Notes under the pieces: generated by a model
Told to the model about the DNA's origin: nothing
The model's input: only the letters and a program-made list of their open reading frames with translations
Database searches by the model: none
From: Bacteroidales bacterium
GTDB lineage: Bacteria > Bacteroidota > Bacteroidia > Bacteroidales > UBA3824
Direction of reading: 5' to 3'
Length of the DNA: 35,136 bases
NCBI GenBank assembly: GCA_017645985.1
Contig: JAGCNK010000172.1
Coordinates: 1-35,136, forward strand
Made by a program: the position numbers and the translations under genes
Shown here: one piece after another, positions 8,761-16,967 of the stretch
Numbering within the stretch: the stretch's first letter is position 1
Layout of the letters: each line of letters opens with the position of its first letter

Positions 8761-11447
8761 GGCTGGGCTTCGGTATCCTGTTTACCGTTATCTTCTTCGT
8801 TGTTTTTGTCTTGTCCTGATATCTGGGCTTCAAGTGCTTTCACTTTGTTTTTGAGGTTGGCTTCAATCTTGCGGAACTTGGTGATACGTTTTTCAAGCTC
8901 GCGTTTGAAGAATGCCTCCGACGCCGAAGCCTTGTCGAATTTCTGACGGTTCTCCACGTTCTGGCGTTTCGAGTCGGTGAGCTCGCGGTTCAGCTGTTCT
9001 ATGTCGTCGGTGAATGACTTTATCTGTTTCTTCATGTTCTTTGCCTCCTCGTTCACCGATGCGTACTGCTTTTGAATCTTGGCGAGTTCCTCCTCGGTGT
9101 TGAGCTGTGTGGTAACGTCGAATGCGAGGCAGAGTATCTTTTCTACAGAGTTGTCGGTGTCGTAGATGGGCACGAATATGTTCTTGATTTTGCGTATCGA
9201 GTTGTTGATTTTAAACTCGGTGACGTAAGTTTCTGTGCCTCCTTGCTTTACACTGTCCCAAACACGCTTGAAATCGTCGTACTTGGCAAGGGTTAGCTGC
9301 AATATTTCGTAGATGTTTTTGCGCTTGATGTCGTTGACGTCCAATGTGTAGCGCAGGCAGAACTTTCGGTTGGCGTCGAGAGTCTCGCCTTTGAGGCTGA
9401 ACACCGCGCTCATAATGGTGCGGTTGAGTGCGTACTGGGTCTTCTCTATTTGCGACAGTTCGTACTGCGATGTTTCCACCAGGCTGGTGAGTGTCTCGAT
9501 TTCGCTGCGCAGGTTGGCCTCTTTCTCCTCCATCTGTTTTGACTGCATACGCGACTGCTGAAGCAGTTCGGCTGTCTGCTCGTTGATTTTGGCGTTGGCG
9601 ATGGTAGACGCCACGTTTTCGGAGATACGCTCAACGAACGAAATCTGGTATGGCTCAAACTCTTTGAACGATGCGAACTCCATTACGCCGTACAGCGTGT
9701 CGTTGTATACCAGCGGCACAAACATAATAGCCTTTGGCTTGGCCTTGCCGAGACCAGAGGAGATGTCGGCGTAATTGTCGGGCACGTTGTTGAGCACGAT
9801 GGTGTGTTTCTCCATTGCGCATGCGCCGATAAGTCCCTCGTCGAGCTGCAGGGTGCGCTTGTGAAAACGCTCGTGTCCGAATGCGAACACGCCGTAAAGC
9901 TCGAGAATCTCTTTTTTGGGATCTTCGGGCGACTTGGTGCGGATAAAGATACCGCCCTGGTTTACATTGATATAGGGAACGAGGTTGTCGATAACTTCGT
10001 TGCTCAGCTTGTGAATGTCGGAGATGCTGTTTCGCAGAATATCGCTGAATATCGAGTGACCCTCTGTGGCCCACTGCGTGCGTTTTTCCTCGGCGATACG
10101 TTTCTGCTCCTTGTCGCGGGTTTCGATCATGCTGTCGCGCATCGAAACGAGCGCGGTGCCTATGGCGTTGTTCTTGATCGACACCTTGTACTCTGCGTCG
10201 AGGTTGCCGTCGCGGATGTCGGATGCGAACTCGGCTGTCTGTTTTAGCGAGCTGGTGAGCGAGTGCAGCGAGCGTATGATTGACGCGAACTCGGTGGTGT
10301 GCAGAGCCTGCGCCGATTGTCCGTCCTCAATTTCAAAGTTGCCTCCCGCAATGCGTTTCACAATGTCGCGCAGCACGGTGATTGGCTTGGTGATGTGTCC
10401 CGAAATGATGATGACTGCTATGATGAACAGTGCCAGGAGGATAGCCGAGATAAGCACAGCCGAACCCTCAGCAGTCCACTGGTCGGTTTTGAGCGAGATC
10501 GACGGGGTGATGGATATCATCGCAAAAAAGTCGGTAGTGTAGGGAACCGAGATGCGCTGGTTGTGAAGGTAAACGCTCTTGTTGCCCTCTTCCATCAGGT
10601 TGGTTTCCACATCGGCAGAAAGGTTTTCGCCAGTTTTCTCCATAATGTTAAACTGCTCTTCGGTAAAGCGCAGAGTCTCTGTGATATATCTGTTTTGGTA
10701 CTCCTTCTTGCGAGAGTAGAAAATCTTTCCTTTTTTGTCGGCGATGATGATGTACTTGTCGGAGGGAATCATTTCGTCGAGGTTGTTGCGGTAGTATTTG
10801 AGGTCGATGTCGGCACCAATCACACCTGCAAACTTGTCCTTGTTGAAAAACGGAATGATGCATACGAGCGTGTTGGATATTTCGCCGTCAGCATCGAGGG
10901 CTAGAATCTTAGACGAGTGGTCGTGCTTGGTGTCGCGGTATAGGTCAAACACCTCTGAAGATGTGCCCAGCAGGTCGTTTGAAAGTTCTGGCGTGTCGGT
11001 GTTTTCGTGACGTGTGATTTTGCCGTACCATCCGATCGGGAATCCCGGGTGCGTGTTTACAAGCAGGCTGTCGGATGTGGTGAGTATGTATGGTTCTGAA
11101 ATCACGAAAAGCGACTTGATGGTCTGATCCTGACGAAGATACGACGAAAGTGTGTTAACGGTTACATCTCTTGTCTGGTTGCCAATCTGCTGAATGAGAG
11201 CCGAAATGGCTCCCGCCTGGGCGTTGAGGTCGTATACTGTGCCGCTGAGATGGCTCTCGAGATAGTCGGCGTATTTCTGCACTTCGGCGTTGCTTGCCTG
11301 GTGGCAGTATTCCGACAGCCTGTGGTCCACAACCTTGTGATACACAAACAAAACGGCGGCGCAAAGCACAATGGCGGCAGCCGAGGCCGCTATCACCACT
11401 TTCCACCTGATAGTGTTGAGTTTGTTATATGTCTTGTTGCTTTCCAT
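8757..11447 (-). CDS. Membrane sensor without output domain: dCache, HAMP, GAF, PAS, coiled coil
   Basis: 896 residues from ATG at 11447. TM1 is about 17-36; a large extracytoplasmic domain of dCache type spans 37-325 (with GVIGADIDLKYY and KYIIIADKKGKIFYS, typical PAS-like cache strands); TM2 is about 329-349; HAMP is 350-405 with a possible second HAMP-like segment near 405-445. A GAF domain covers about 475-620 (GLIGACAMEKHTIVLNNVP, then FVPLVYNDTLYGVMEF), followed by a short coiled coil, a PAS domain about 675-785 and a C-terminal coiled coil about 785-885. I find no histidine kinase, receiver, GGDEF, EAL, cyclase, methyl-accepting or phosphatase domain, so the protein must pass its signal by binding another protein. 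It lies 15 bases after the upstream paralogue and overlaps the YfiR-like start by 4 bases. Its HAMP-to-GAF part is clearly related to that of the upstream gene. Confidence 0.88.
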   Translation of the reverse strand: MESNKTYNKLNTIRWKVVIAASAAAIVLCAAVLFVYHKVVDHRLSEYCHQASNAEVQKYADYLESHLSGTVYDLNAQAGAISALIQQIGNQTRDVTVNTLSSYLRQDQTIKSLFVISEPYILTTSDSLLVNTHPGFPIGWYGKITRHENTDTPELSNDLLGTSSEVFDLYRDTKHDHSSKILALDADGEISNTLVCIIPFFNKDKFAGVIGADIDLKYYRNNLDEMIPSDKYIIIADKKGKIFYSRKKEYQNRYITETLRFTEEQFNIMEKTGENLSADVETNLMEEGNKSVYLHNQRISVPYTTDFFAMISITPSISLKTDQWTAEGSAVLISAILLALFIIAVIIISGHITKPITVLRDIVKRIAGGNFEIEDGQSAQALHTTEFASIIRSLHSLTSSLKQTAEFASDIRDGNLDAEYKVSIKNNAIGTALVSMRDSMIETRDKEQKRIAEEKRTQWATEGHSIFSDILRNSISDIHKLSNEVIDNLVPYINVNQGGIFIRTKSPEDPKKEILELYGVFAFGHERFHKRTLQLDEGLIGACAMEKHTIVLNNVPDNYADISSGLGKAKPKAIMFVPLVYNDTLYGVMEFASFKEFEPYQISFVERISENVASTIANAKINEQTAELLQQSRMQSKQMEEKEANLRSEIETLTSLVETSQYELSQIEKTQYALNRTIMSAVFSLKGETLDANRKFCLRYTLDVNDIKRKNIYEILQLTLAKYDDFKRVWDSVKQGGTETYVTEFKINNSIRKIKNIFVPIYDTDNSVEKILCLAFDVTTQLNTEEELAKIQKQYASVNEEAKNMKKQIKSFTDDIEQLNRELTDSKRQNVENRQKFDKASASEAFFKRELEKRITKFRKIEANLKNKVKALEAQISGQDKNNEEDNGKQDTEAQP

Positions 11448-11462
11448 ATTCAGTTGCGTTTG

Positions 11463-13367
11463 CTATTGGTTTAAAATCTGTTGGTCGGTAAGCTTCTCGT
11501 TTTCTTTCTTGAGCTTTTCGATCTCCTTTTGGTATTTTTTGATTTCGTTGTTTTTCTGCGCGTTCTCCTTTTCGAGCTGCTGTATGCGGTGCGAGAAATC
11601 GTCGAGACGCTTGCCTTCCTCTTGCAGCTTGAAGAGGTTTTTGGCGTTTTCCTTCACATACGATATAGTGCTGGCGATGTCCTCGGCAAGGTGCTCGATA
11701 AACTTTATACGATAGTCTTCGAACTTGTCGGTGCGGCACAGCTCCAGAATGCCGTAGATTTCGTCTTTGAGCATCAGCGGCACTACAATAAGGTGTCCGG
11801 GCTTGGTGAATCCGAATCCCGAACCGATAGTAATGTAGTCGGCTGGAATGTCGTCGATTATCTGCATAGTTTTTTCAACCGCGCACGTGCCCACGATGCC
11901 TTCGTAGAGGCTGATTTTTTTCTGAACGAACTTCTTGTTGTCGGCGGCGTAGGTGGCCTTCATTTCCAGATATATGTCGTCGGGATTGTCGTCAACGTAG
12001 AGGTACATGGCGGCGTAGTTGGCTTCCATATAGTGGATAAGGTTGCGCGTGGTTTCGTCGCAGAGAGTGTCGATGTTGTTGTTGTTTTTGCGCAGAATGT
12101 CGCCGAACTCTGCCAGACCGATGTTGATCTTGTCCTGAATCTCGTCGGCCTTGCGGCGTTCGCGGTACGATTCGTACTGCTGTTCGAGATTCTTCTTCAT
12201 ATTGATGAGCGAGATGCCGAGCTCGTCGTTTTCGCTCAGCAGCTCTATCTGGTTTTCGGTCTTGTCGGTTCCGATGTCTTCGGTAAATAGCTGTTTCTTC
12301 TTCAGATTGTTGATAAACGCGGCAATCTTCTTTGCCATAATGTTCATCTCGCTGTTGCTGTTCTCGTTGATGTCGGGCGGGGTGAGTTCGCCTTTGAGCA
12401 TCTTCTCCAGGTAGCCGTTCATCTTCTCTATCGGGTGGTTGACCGATGAGAAAAGCATCAGGAAGAATGAAAGTCCGAGAATAATCACCGAAATCTGCAC
12501 CGCTGCCACTATCGTGTTGGTGCGTTTCTTCTTTTCGGCACGGAGAATGTCGGATTCGATGATAAGCTCGTCGATGTCGTTTTGCATAGTCTTGATTTGC
12601 GCCACAGCCTCGCCCTTGTATCCGTCGTTGTTGGCAAGACCTAGCAGAAGCTGTTTTGAGAACACCAGGTTGAATGTCATGCGGTATTCCGACAGCTGGT
12701 CCATCATTTTCGACATCTGGTATTTGATCAGTATGTTCGACGTGTTGGTGGATTTCAGTATGTTGTTGATACCGTCGATTTGCTTATTAAATTTTTCGTA
12801 ATGCTCTATGCTGCTGTTGTCTAAGAAAGCCTTCTCGCTCTGGCAGGCGTCGTCAAACATCTTGCTCATACCGGCGAGGGTGAACTGGAAGAGAGTCTTG
12901 CGCACGGTGTTGCGGTCGGTGGTGAGCCGTCCGGCGTCTTCGGTGAGCTCGTTGAGGTCTTCTTTTATTTTGGCTATCTCGCTTATCTTTATCTGATAGT
13001 TGTCGAACTCTTCGCGGAGGATCGAAATTGACTGCGCGGTCTTGCGGTTCAGTTCTGGCTCCACTTCGGAGAGTGTCTCAATGCCTTTGTCGATACGGGT
13101 GCACAGCTTGTTGATTTCCGAAATGAGGGTGTCCTCTTTCTCCTTGTTTCGTGCCGAGGAGTAGAGTCCGAAGAGCTCGTATTGCAGGTTTCGTATCTCC
13201 GCAAGCTCGTTTTTCATCTTGGTCTCGGTCTGATAGCTGGCGTCTATCTTGTTGTAGTTAGAGGTCAGATATATGAACGACAAGCCTGTAAGTACGGCGT
13301 ATGCCGCAAAACAGATGAGCATTATCCTGAATTTTAATTTTACCGATAGTTTTTCGGGTGTGTTCAT
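11463..13367 (-). CDS. Membrane sensor without output domain: helical sensor, HAMP, GAF, coiled coil
   Basis: 634 residues from ATG at 13367. A longer reading from TTG at 13412 is unlikely because that codon lies inside the predicted promoter -7 box. TM1 is about 14-35, followed by a mostly helical periplasmic region of about 245 residues rich in Glu, Lys and Leu heptads, like a four-helix-bundle or HBM-type sensor. TM2 is about 284-308, HAMP about 308-360 and GAF about 430-573 (GIVGTCAVEKTMQIIDDIP, then VVPLMLKDEIYGILEL). The end, about 575-634, is a highly charged coiled coil. No catalytic output domain is present. The GAF module aligns with that of the next gene over its whole length, including a segment resembling FGDILRKNNNN just before it, so the two genes share a duplicated module with different sensor halves. 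It is the first gene of the five-gene operon. Confidence 0.87.
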   Translation of the reverse strand: MNTPEKLSVKLKFRIMLICFAAYAVLTGLSFIYLTSNYNKIDASYQTETKMKNELAEIRNLQYELFGLYSSARNKEKEDTLISEINKLCTRIDKGIETLSEVEPELNRKTAQSISILREEFDNYQIKISEIAKIKEDLNELTEDAGRLTTDRNTVRKTLFQFTLAGMSKMFDDACQSEKAFLDNSSIEHYEKFNKQIDGINNILKSTNTSNILIKYQMSKMMDQLSEYRMTFNLVFSKQLLLGLANNDGYKGEAVAQIKTMQNDIDELIIESDILRAEKKKRTNTIVAAVQISVIILGLSFFLMLFSSVNHPIEKMNGYLEKMLKGELTPPDINENSNSEMNIMAKKIAAFINNLKKKQLFTEDIGTDKTENQIELLSENDELGISLINMKKNLEQQYESYRERRKADEIQDKINIGLAEFGDILRKNNNNIDTLCDETTRNLIHYMEANYAAMYLYVDDNPDDIYLEMKATYAADNKKFVQKKISLYEGIVGTCAVEKTMQIIDDIPADYITIGSGFGFTKPGHLIVVPLMLKDEIYGILELCRTDKFEDYRIKFIEHLAEDIASTISYVKENAKNLFKLQEEGKRLDDFSHRIQQLEKENAQKNNEIKKYQKEIEKLKKENEKLTDQQILNQ

Positions 13368-13409
13368 TTTGTCGTTTTTAATTACTCTGAGTTTAATAAT
13401 TTGCCAATA

Positions 13410-13440
13410 CAAAGATAACTAATATTTGTTTAAAAACAAA
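13410..13440 (-). promoter_or_regulatory. Bacteroidota-type promoter for the signalling operon
   Basis: On the minus strand there is TTTG (13440-13437), a 19-base spacer and TATCTTTG (13417-13410), which fits the Bacteroidota sigma-ABfr -33/-7 pattern exactly. Transcription would begin near 13403, about 36 bases before the ATG at 13367. This supports that ATG as the true start. Confidence 0.6.
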
Positions 13441-13451
13441 CATCTTGCCGT

Positions 13452-13484
13452 TTTGTGTCGGAGTTTTTTTTGCACATAGTTTTG
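13452..13484 (+). promoter_or_regulatory. Probable lysA promoter, Bacteroidota type
   Basis: On the plus strand there is TTTG at 13452-13455, a 21-base spacer and TAGTTTTG at 13477-13484, fitting the -33/-7 pattern. It is divergent from the operon promoter, with only 11 bases between the two predicted elements. The leader before lysA would be roughly 115 bases; I recognise no riboswitch or leader peptide in it. Confidence 0.45.
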
Positions 13485-13608
13485 TTACAAAATTAACAAA
13501 TTGTTTAATAAATGTATAATTTGACAAAAAATTTTGTAGAAAATTTTTGAAACCCTTATTTTAGCACCCGAAAAACGATGTAATGAATCTTTAACTAACA
13601 CACTGATT

Positions 13609-14760
13609 ATGTTCAGCAAAGAATTAATTTCAAAATTCGAAGGTACTCCCACACCTTTTTATTATTATGATATGGCGCTTTTGCGTCGCACGCTCGACAC
13701 TCTGAGCAAGGCCACTTCAAAATACGGATACAACATGCACTACGCCGTTAAGGCCAACGCCAATCCCGTAATATTGAAAACCATCAGCGATTACGGTTTC
13801 GGTGCCGACTGCGTTAGCGGCAACGAGGTGCTCAAGGCTATAGAGTGCGGATTCAACCCCTCCAAGGTGGTGTTCGCAGGTGTCGGCAAGTCTGACAAGG
13901 AGATTAACGACGCCCTGGCTCACGATATTTTTTGTTTTAACTGCGAATCGGTGCAGGAGATTCAGGTTATCAACCAGTTGGCAGCGCAAAGCGGAAAGAT
14001 TGCACGCATAGCTCTCCGACTCAACCCCGGTATCGACGCCCACACCAACAAGTGCATCAACACCGGCTTGGAAGACAGCAAGTTCGGTATCAACTTCAAC
14101 CTTCTCGACGAGGTGGTTAAGGAGGTGATGGTGCTCAACAACATCAAGCTTGTGGGATTGCATTTCCATATCGGCTCGCAGATTTTGGATCTTGAGCCTT
14201 ACCGTCTGCTCTGCCGCCGCAGCAACGAGATGCAGCAGAAACTTCAGCTTCTGGGTCTCAACCTTCCTGAAATCAACCTCGGAGGCGGTCTCGGCGTGGA
14301 TTACATCAATCCCGACGAAAATCCTGTTCCAGATTTTGAGAAACTTTTGGACACTATCCACGAAAATCTCGACGTAAGAGAGGGTCAACGTGTTCATTTT
14401 GAGTTCGGCCGCGCGGTTGTGACTCAATGTGGCACAATGATTGCTCGTACTTTGTATACAAAAAAAGCTAGCAAGACAACATTTGCTATCGTAGACGCAG
14501 GCTTTAACGATTTGATACGTCCGGCTTTATACGGTTCGTATCACAAAATTGAGAACCTTTCGTCGTCGTCGCAAACTGAAGATGTATACGACGTTGTAGG
14601 ACCGATTTGCGAGTCTACCGACGTGTTTGCCCAGGGCTACAAACTGCCTGTTACTCAGCGTGGCGACCTTATCGCTTTCCGTTCGGCGGGAGCTTACGGC
14701 GAAATAATGGCTTCGCGATACAACCTTAGGGATCTTGCCAAAGCGTATTTTTTTGATTAA
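13609..14760 (+). CDS. lysA: Diaminopimelate decarboxylase
   Basis: 383 residues. Catalyses the last step of lysine synthesis, PLP-dependent decarboxylation of meso-diaminopimelate to L-lysine, in the cytoplasm. The fold-III decarboxylase pattern is complete: PLP lysine Lys48 in HYAVKANANP, HFHIGSQI in the barrel, the glycine-rich phosphate-binding GGGLGVDY, FEFGRAVV, DAGFNDLIRP and the active-site cysteine Cys334 in ICESTDVF. The length is a little under the usual 400-420 residues because the N-terminus is short. The ATG at 13609 gives a natural N-terminus leading into FEGTPTPFYYYD. The gene is divergent from the signalling operon and probably has its own promoter. No fused aspartokinase domain is present. 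Confidence 0.96.
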   Translation: MFSKELISKFEGTPTPFYYYDMALLRRTLDTLSKATSKYGYNMHYAVKANANPVILKTISDYGFGADCVSGNEVLKAIECGFNPSKVVFAGVGKSDKEINDALAHDIFCFNCESVQEIQVINQLAAQSGKIARIALRLNPGIDAHTNKCINTGLEDSKFGINFNLLDEVVKEVMVLNNIKLVGLHFHIGSQILDLEPYRLLCRRSNEMQQKLQLLGLNLPEINLGGGLGVDYINPDENPVPDFEKLLDTIHENLDVREGQRVHFEFGRAVVTQCGTMIARTLYTKKASKTTFAIVDAGFNDLIRPALYGSYHKIENLSSSSQTEDVYDVVGPICESTDVFAQGYKLPVTQRGDLIAFRSAGAYGEIMASRYNLRDLAKAYFFD

Positions 14761-14761
14761 T

Positions 14762-14792
14762 TTTGTGTGATTTAAAAAAAATGCTAAATTTG
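14762..14792 (+). promoter_or_regulatory. Promoter of the PorE-like gene, Bacteroidota type
   Basis: TTTG at 14762-14765, a 19-base spacer and TAAATTTG at 14785-14792 fit the -33/-7 pattern exactly. The site starts two bases after the lysA stop. Transcription would start near 14799, leaving a short leader before the ATG at 14820 or 14832. Confidence 0.6.
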
Positions 14793-14831
14793 TAGCAAAA
14801 ATATTGTACTAACATTCTAATGTTTACTAAT

Positions 14832-16961
14832 ATGAAAAAAACATTTTTTTCATTTGTCGTCATCATTTCGGTATTGGCAGGCTCATTGTTTATAACTTCA
14901 TCAGCGTCTGCACAAGACGACATCAACATTGGAATGGCCGAGTCGATGGTGTTTAACGAAGATTTCTCGTCGGCGATACAGCTCTACAACAAAATGATAG
15001 AAATGGAGCCCGACAATGGTCTGTATCACTTTCAGCTCGGATTTTGCTACTTAAATACTTCAAGCAAGAAAGACTCCTCGATTTACGAATTTAAAAAAGC
15101 GTACGGATTGTACAAGCCAAAGGTGCGCAAGGGTACGCAGGGTATCGAAACCGAGTTTTATCTCGGTCGCGCCTACCGCGTAAACGACTCCATAGACCAG
15201 GCTCTCAGCACTCTTGAGAAACTGAAACGTCGTGTCACCAACAAGAAGTTTCTTGAAATCATCGACAAGGAGATCGACCTTTGCAACCTTACCAACGAGA
15301 TGAAGAGCCATCCCGTGGAGATTCAGGTGCAGAACCTCGGAGCTATTGTCAACAGCGAGTACACCGACCACAGTCCTGTGCTCACCGCCGATGAGTCGAT
15401 GCTGTTTTTCACATCGCGCCGTCCTTACAAAAACCACGAGGTGGGTGTCGACGACCAATACGACGAGAACATCTACGTGTCGCGAAAGCTTGAGACCGGC
15501 ACTTGGTCGGCTCCCGAGCCGCTCAACGACAAGATCAACACCGAAGAGCACGAGGCTACTGTTTCGCTGTCGTACGACGGTTCGGAACTCTACATCTACC
15601 GCGAGGACGACAACGGCACTTTGCTGGTGTCGTATTTCAAAGGCGACGACTGGTCGGAGCCTGTTCCCCTGAATGAGAATATCAACACCAAGTACCGTGA
15701 AACCGGTGCGTGCCTCTCTACCGACGGCAAACGTCTCTTCTTTGCGAGCGACCGTCCGGGTGGACGCGGCGGATACGATATCTATGTGTCGGAGCGTATG
15801 CCCGACGGCTCTTGGGGCGAGGCTAAAAACCTCGGCGACGCTGTAAATACTGCTGAGGACGAGGAAGGTCCGTTTATCCTGCCCGACAACTCAAAGCTCT
15901 ATTTCAGCAGCAAGGGTCACCGCGGACTTGGCGGATACGATATCTTCTATTGCGACGCCAACGAATTTGGCACTTGGTCGAGGGCTGTGAATGCGGGATT
16001 TCCCATCAACACCGCCGAAGACGACGTGTTCCTCTTTATCACTCCTACAAGCGCAAGGTCGTATTTCGCATCTGAGCGCAAGGATGGCATAGGCCGCTCT
16101 GATATCTACGTTATGGGTCTGCCTTCGGTTATGGAAACCGAGCTTACCGTTGTTACCGGCTTGGTGGGCGTGTGCGAGGGCAAAGTGCCTGAGAGCGTGA
16201 TCACCATCCGCGACAACAGCCTTGGCGTGTCTAGCACAGCCGTGCCCAACATCCGCACCGGCAAGTATATTTTCATCGGACGCCGTGCCCACAACTACAC
16301 TTTGACCGCAACTGTTGGCAACAAGACCGTATATTCCGAAACATTCGACATAGCAGCCAACGCTCCCGAGCAGATGAACTACAAGACCATCCAGCTTGAC
16401 CCCGAGCACAACTGCCCCGAACCTCATGTTCCCGAAGACGAGCCTGAGCAGATTCCTGGCAAGTATTACGACGAGAACGGCGTGATGTACGACTGCCTTG
16501 CCGAAATCGAGGATATATCGTTCCCCTTTGGCGCTGCCTCGGCTCTCGGACCTACTCCGAGTCTCGACACGCTTGCCAAGTATCTCAAAAACAACCGCGA
16601 CGCAGTGGTGGAGATACGTGCGTATTGCGATGCCAAGGGTAGCGCGGTTTACAACCTCAAACTGTCGAAAAAACGTGGCACCGCCGTGTACAACTATCTC
16701 ATACAGCACGGTGTGCAGAGCAAGCAGCTGGTGGTTACAGGTTTCGGCGAGGAAAACCCGATTTCGTTTAACATCATCAACGGCGAGTTTGACGATGAGT
16801 CGAAGGCATACAACCGCCGTGTTGAGTTCATGATGAAACAGCAGGGTTCAAAAGAGACCCTCCTGATACGCCCGATTACCACTGTCCCCGACAAGTATAG
16901 GAACCCGCTCTATCAGAAAGACTACGAGAAGGCGGCAGGTACACCGGAATCCGAAATTTAG
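14832..16961 (+). CDS. PorE-like envelope protein: TPR, PD40 propeller, regulatory-like domain, OmpA C-terminal domain
   Basis: About 709 residues from ATG at 14832; an ATG at 14820 would add four residues. I prefer 14832 because it gives a typical MKK signal peptide ending SSASAQ. After the signal there is a TPR-like region (to about residue 130), then a PD40/WD40-like beta propeller with repeated SYDGSELYIYR and STDGKRLFFASDRPGGRGGYDIYV blades (about 165-430). A carboxypeptidase-regulatory-like beta domain follows (about 440-510) and a C-terminal OmpA-like peptidoglycan-binding domain (about 550-690, with VVEIRAYCDAKGS and NRRVEFMM). This order is that of PorE of the Porphyromonas type IX secretion system, which attaches the machinery to peptidoglycan. 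PorE is a lipoprotein; I see no lipobox cysteine here, so this could be a paralogue with another envelope role. It has its own promoter and is followed after 6 bases by priA. Confidence 0.85.
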   Translation: MKKTFFSFVVIISVLAGSLFITSSASAQDDINIGMAESMVFNEDFSSAIQLYNKMIEMEPDNGLYHFQLGFCYLNTSSKKDSSIYEFKKAYGLYKPKVRKGTQGIETEFYLGRAYRVNDSIDQALSTLEKLKRRVTNKKFLEIIDKEIDLCNLTNEMKSHPVEIQVQNLGAIVNSEYTDHSPVLTADESMLFFTSRRPYKNHEVGVDDQYDENIYVSRKLETGTWSAPEPLNDKINTEEHEATVSLSYDGSELYIYREDDNGTLLVSYFKGDDWSEPVPLNENINTKYRETGACLSTDGKRLFFASDRPGGRGGYDIYVSERMPDGSWGEAKNLGDAVNTAEDEEGPFILPDNSKLYFSSKGHRGLGGYDIFYCDANEFGTWSRAVNAGFPINTAEDDVFLFITPTSARSYFASERKDGIGRSDIYVMGLPSVMETELTVVTGLVGVCEGKVPESVITIRDNSLGVSSTAVPNIRTGKYIFIGRRAHNYTLTATVGNKTVYSETFDIAANAPEQMNYKTIQLDPEHNCPEPHVPEDEPEQIPGKYYDENGVMYDCLAEIEDISFPFGAASALGPTPSLDTLAKYLKNNRDAVVEIRAYCDAKGSAVYNLKLSKKRGTAVYNYLIQHGVQSKQLVVTGFGEENPISFNIINGEFDDESKAYNRRVEFMMKQQGSKETLLIRPITTVPDKYRNPLYQKDYEKAAGTPESEI

Positions 16962-16967
16962 AAAACG

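Noticed and set aside
13368..13412. Fifteen-residue N-terminal extension of the first sensor from TTG at 13412
   Set aside because: The TTG lies inside the predicted -7 promoter box, and the ATG at 13367 gives a normal short N-terminus before TM1.
13485..13608. Possible lysine riboswitch in the lysA leader
   Set aside because: No recognisable L-box conserved elements; the leader is short and AT-rich.
13717..14427. Open frame of 236 residues antisense to lysA
   Set aside because: Lies fully inside lysA, which has all catalytic motifs; the antisense protein has no recognisable features.
15891..16709. Open frame of 272 residues antisense to the PorE-like gene
   Set aside because: Shadow of a gene with clear propeller and OmpA domains.
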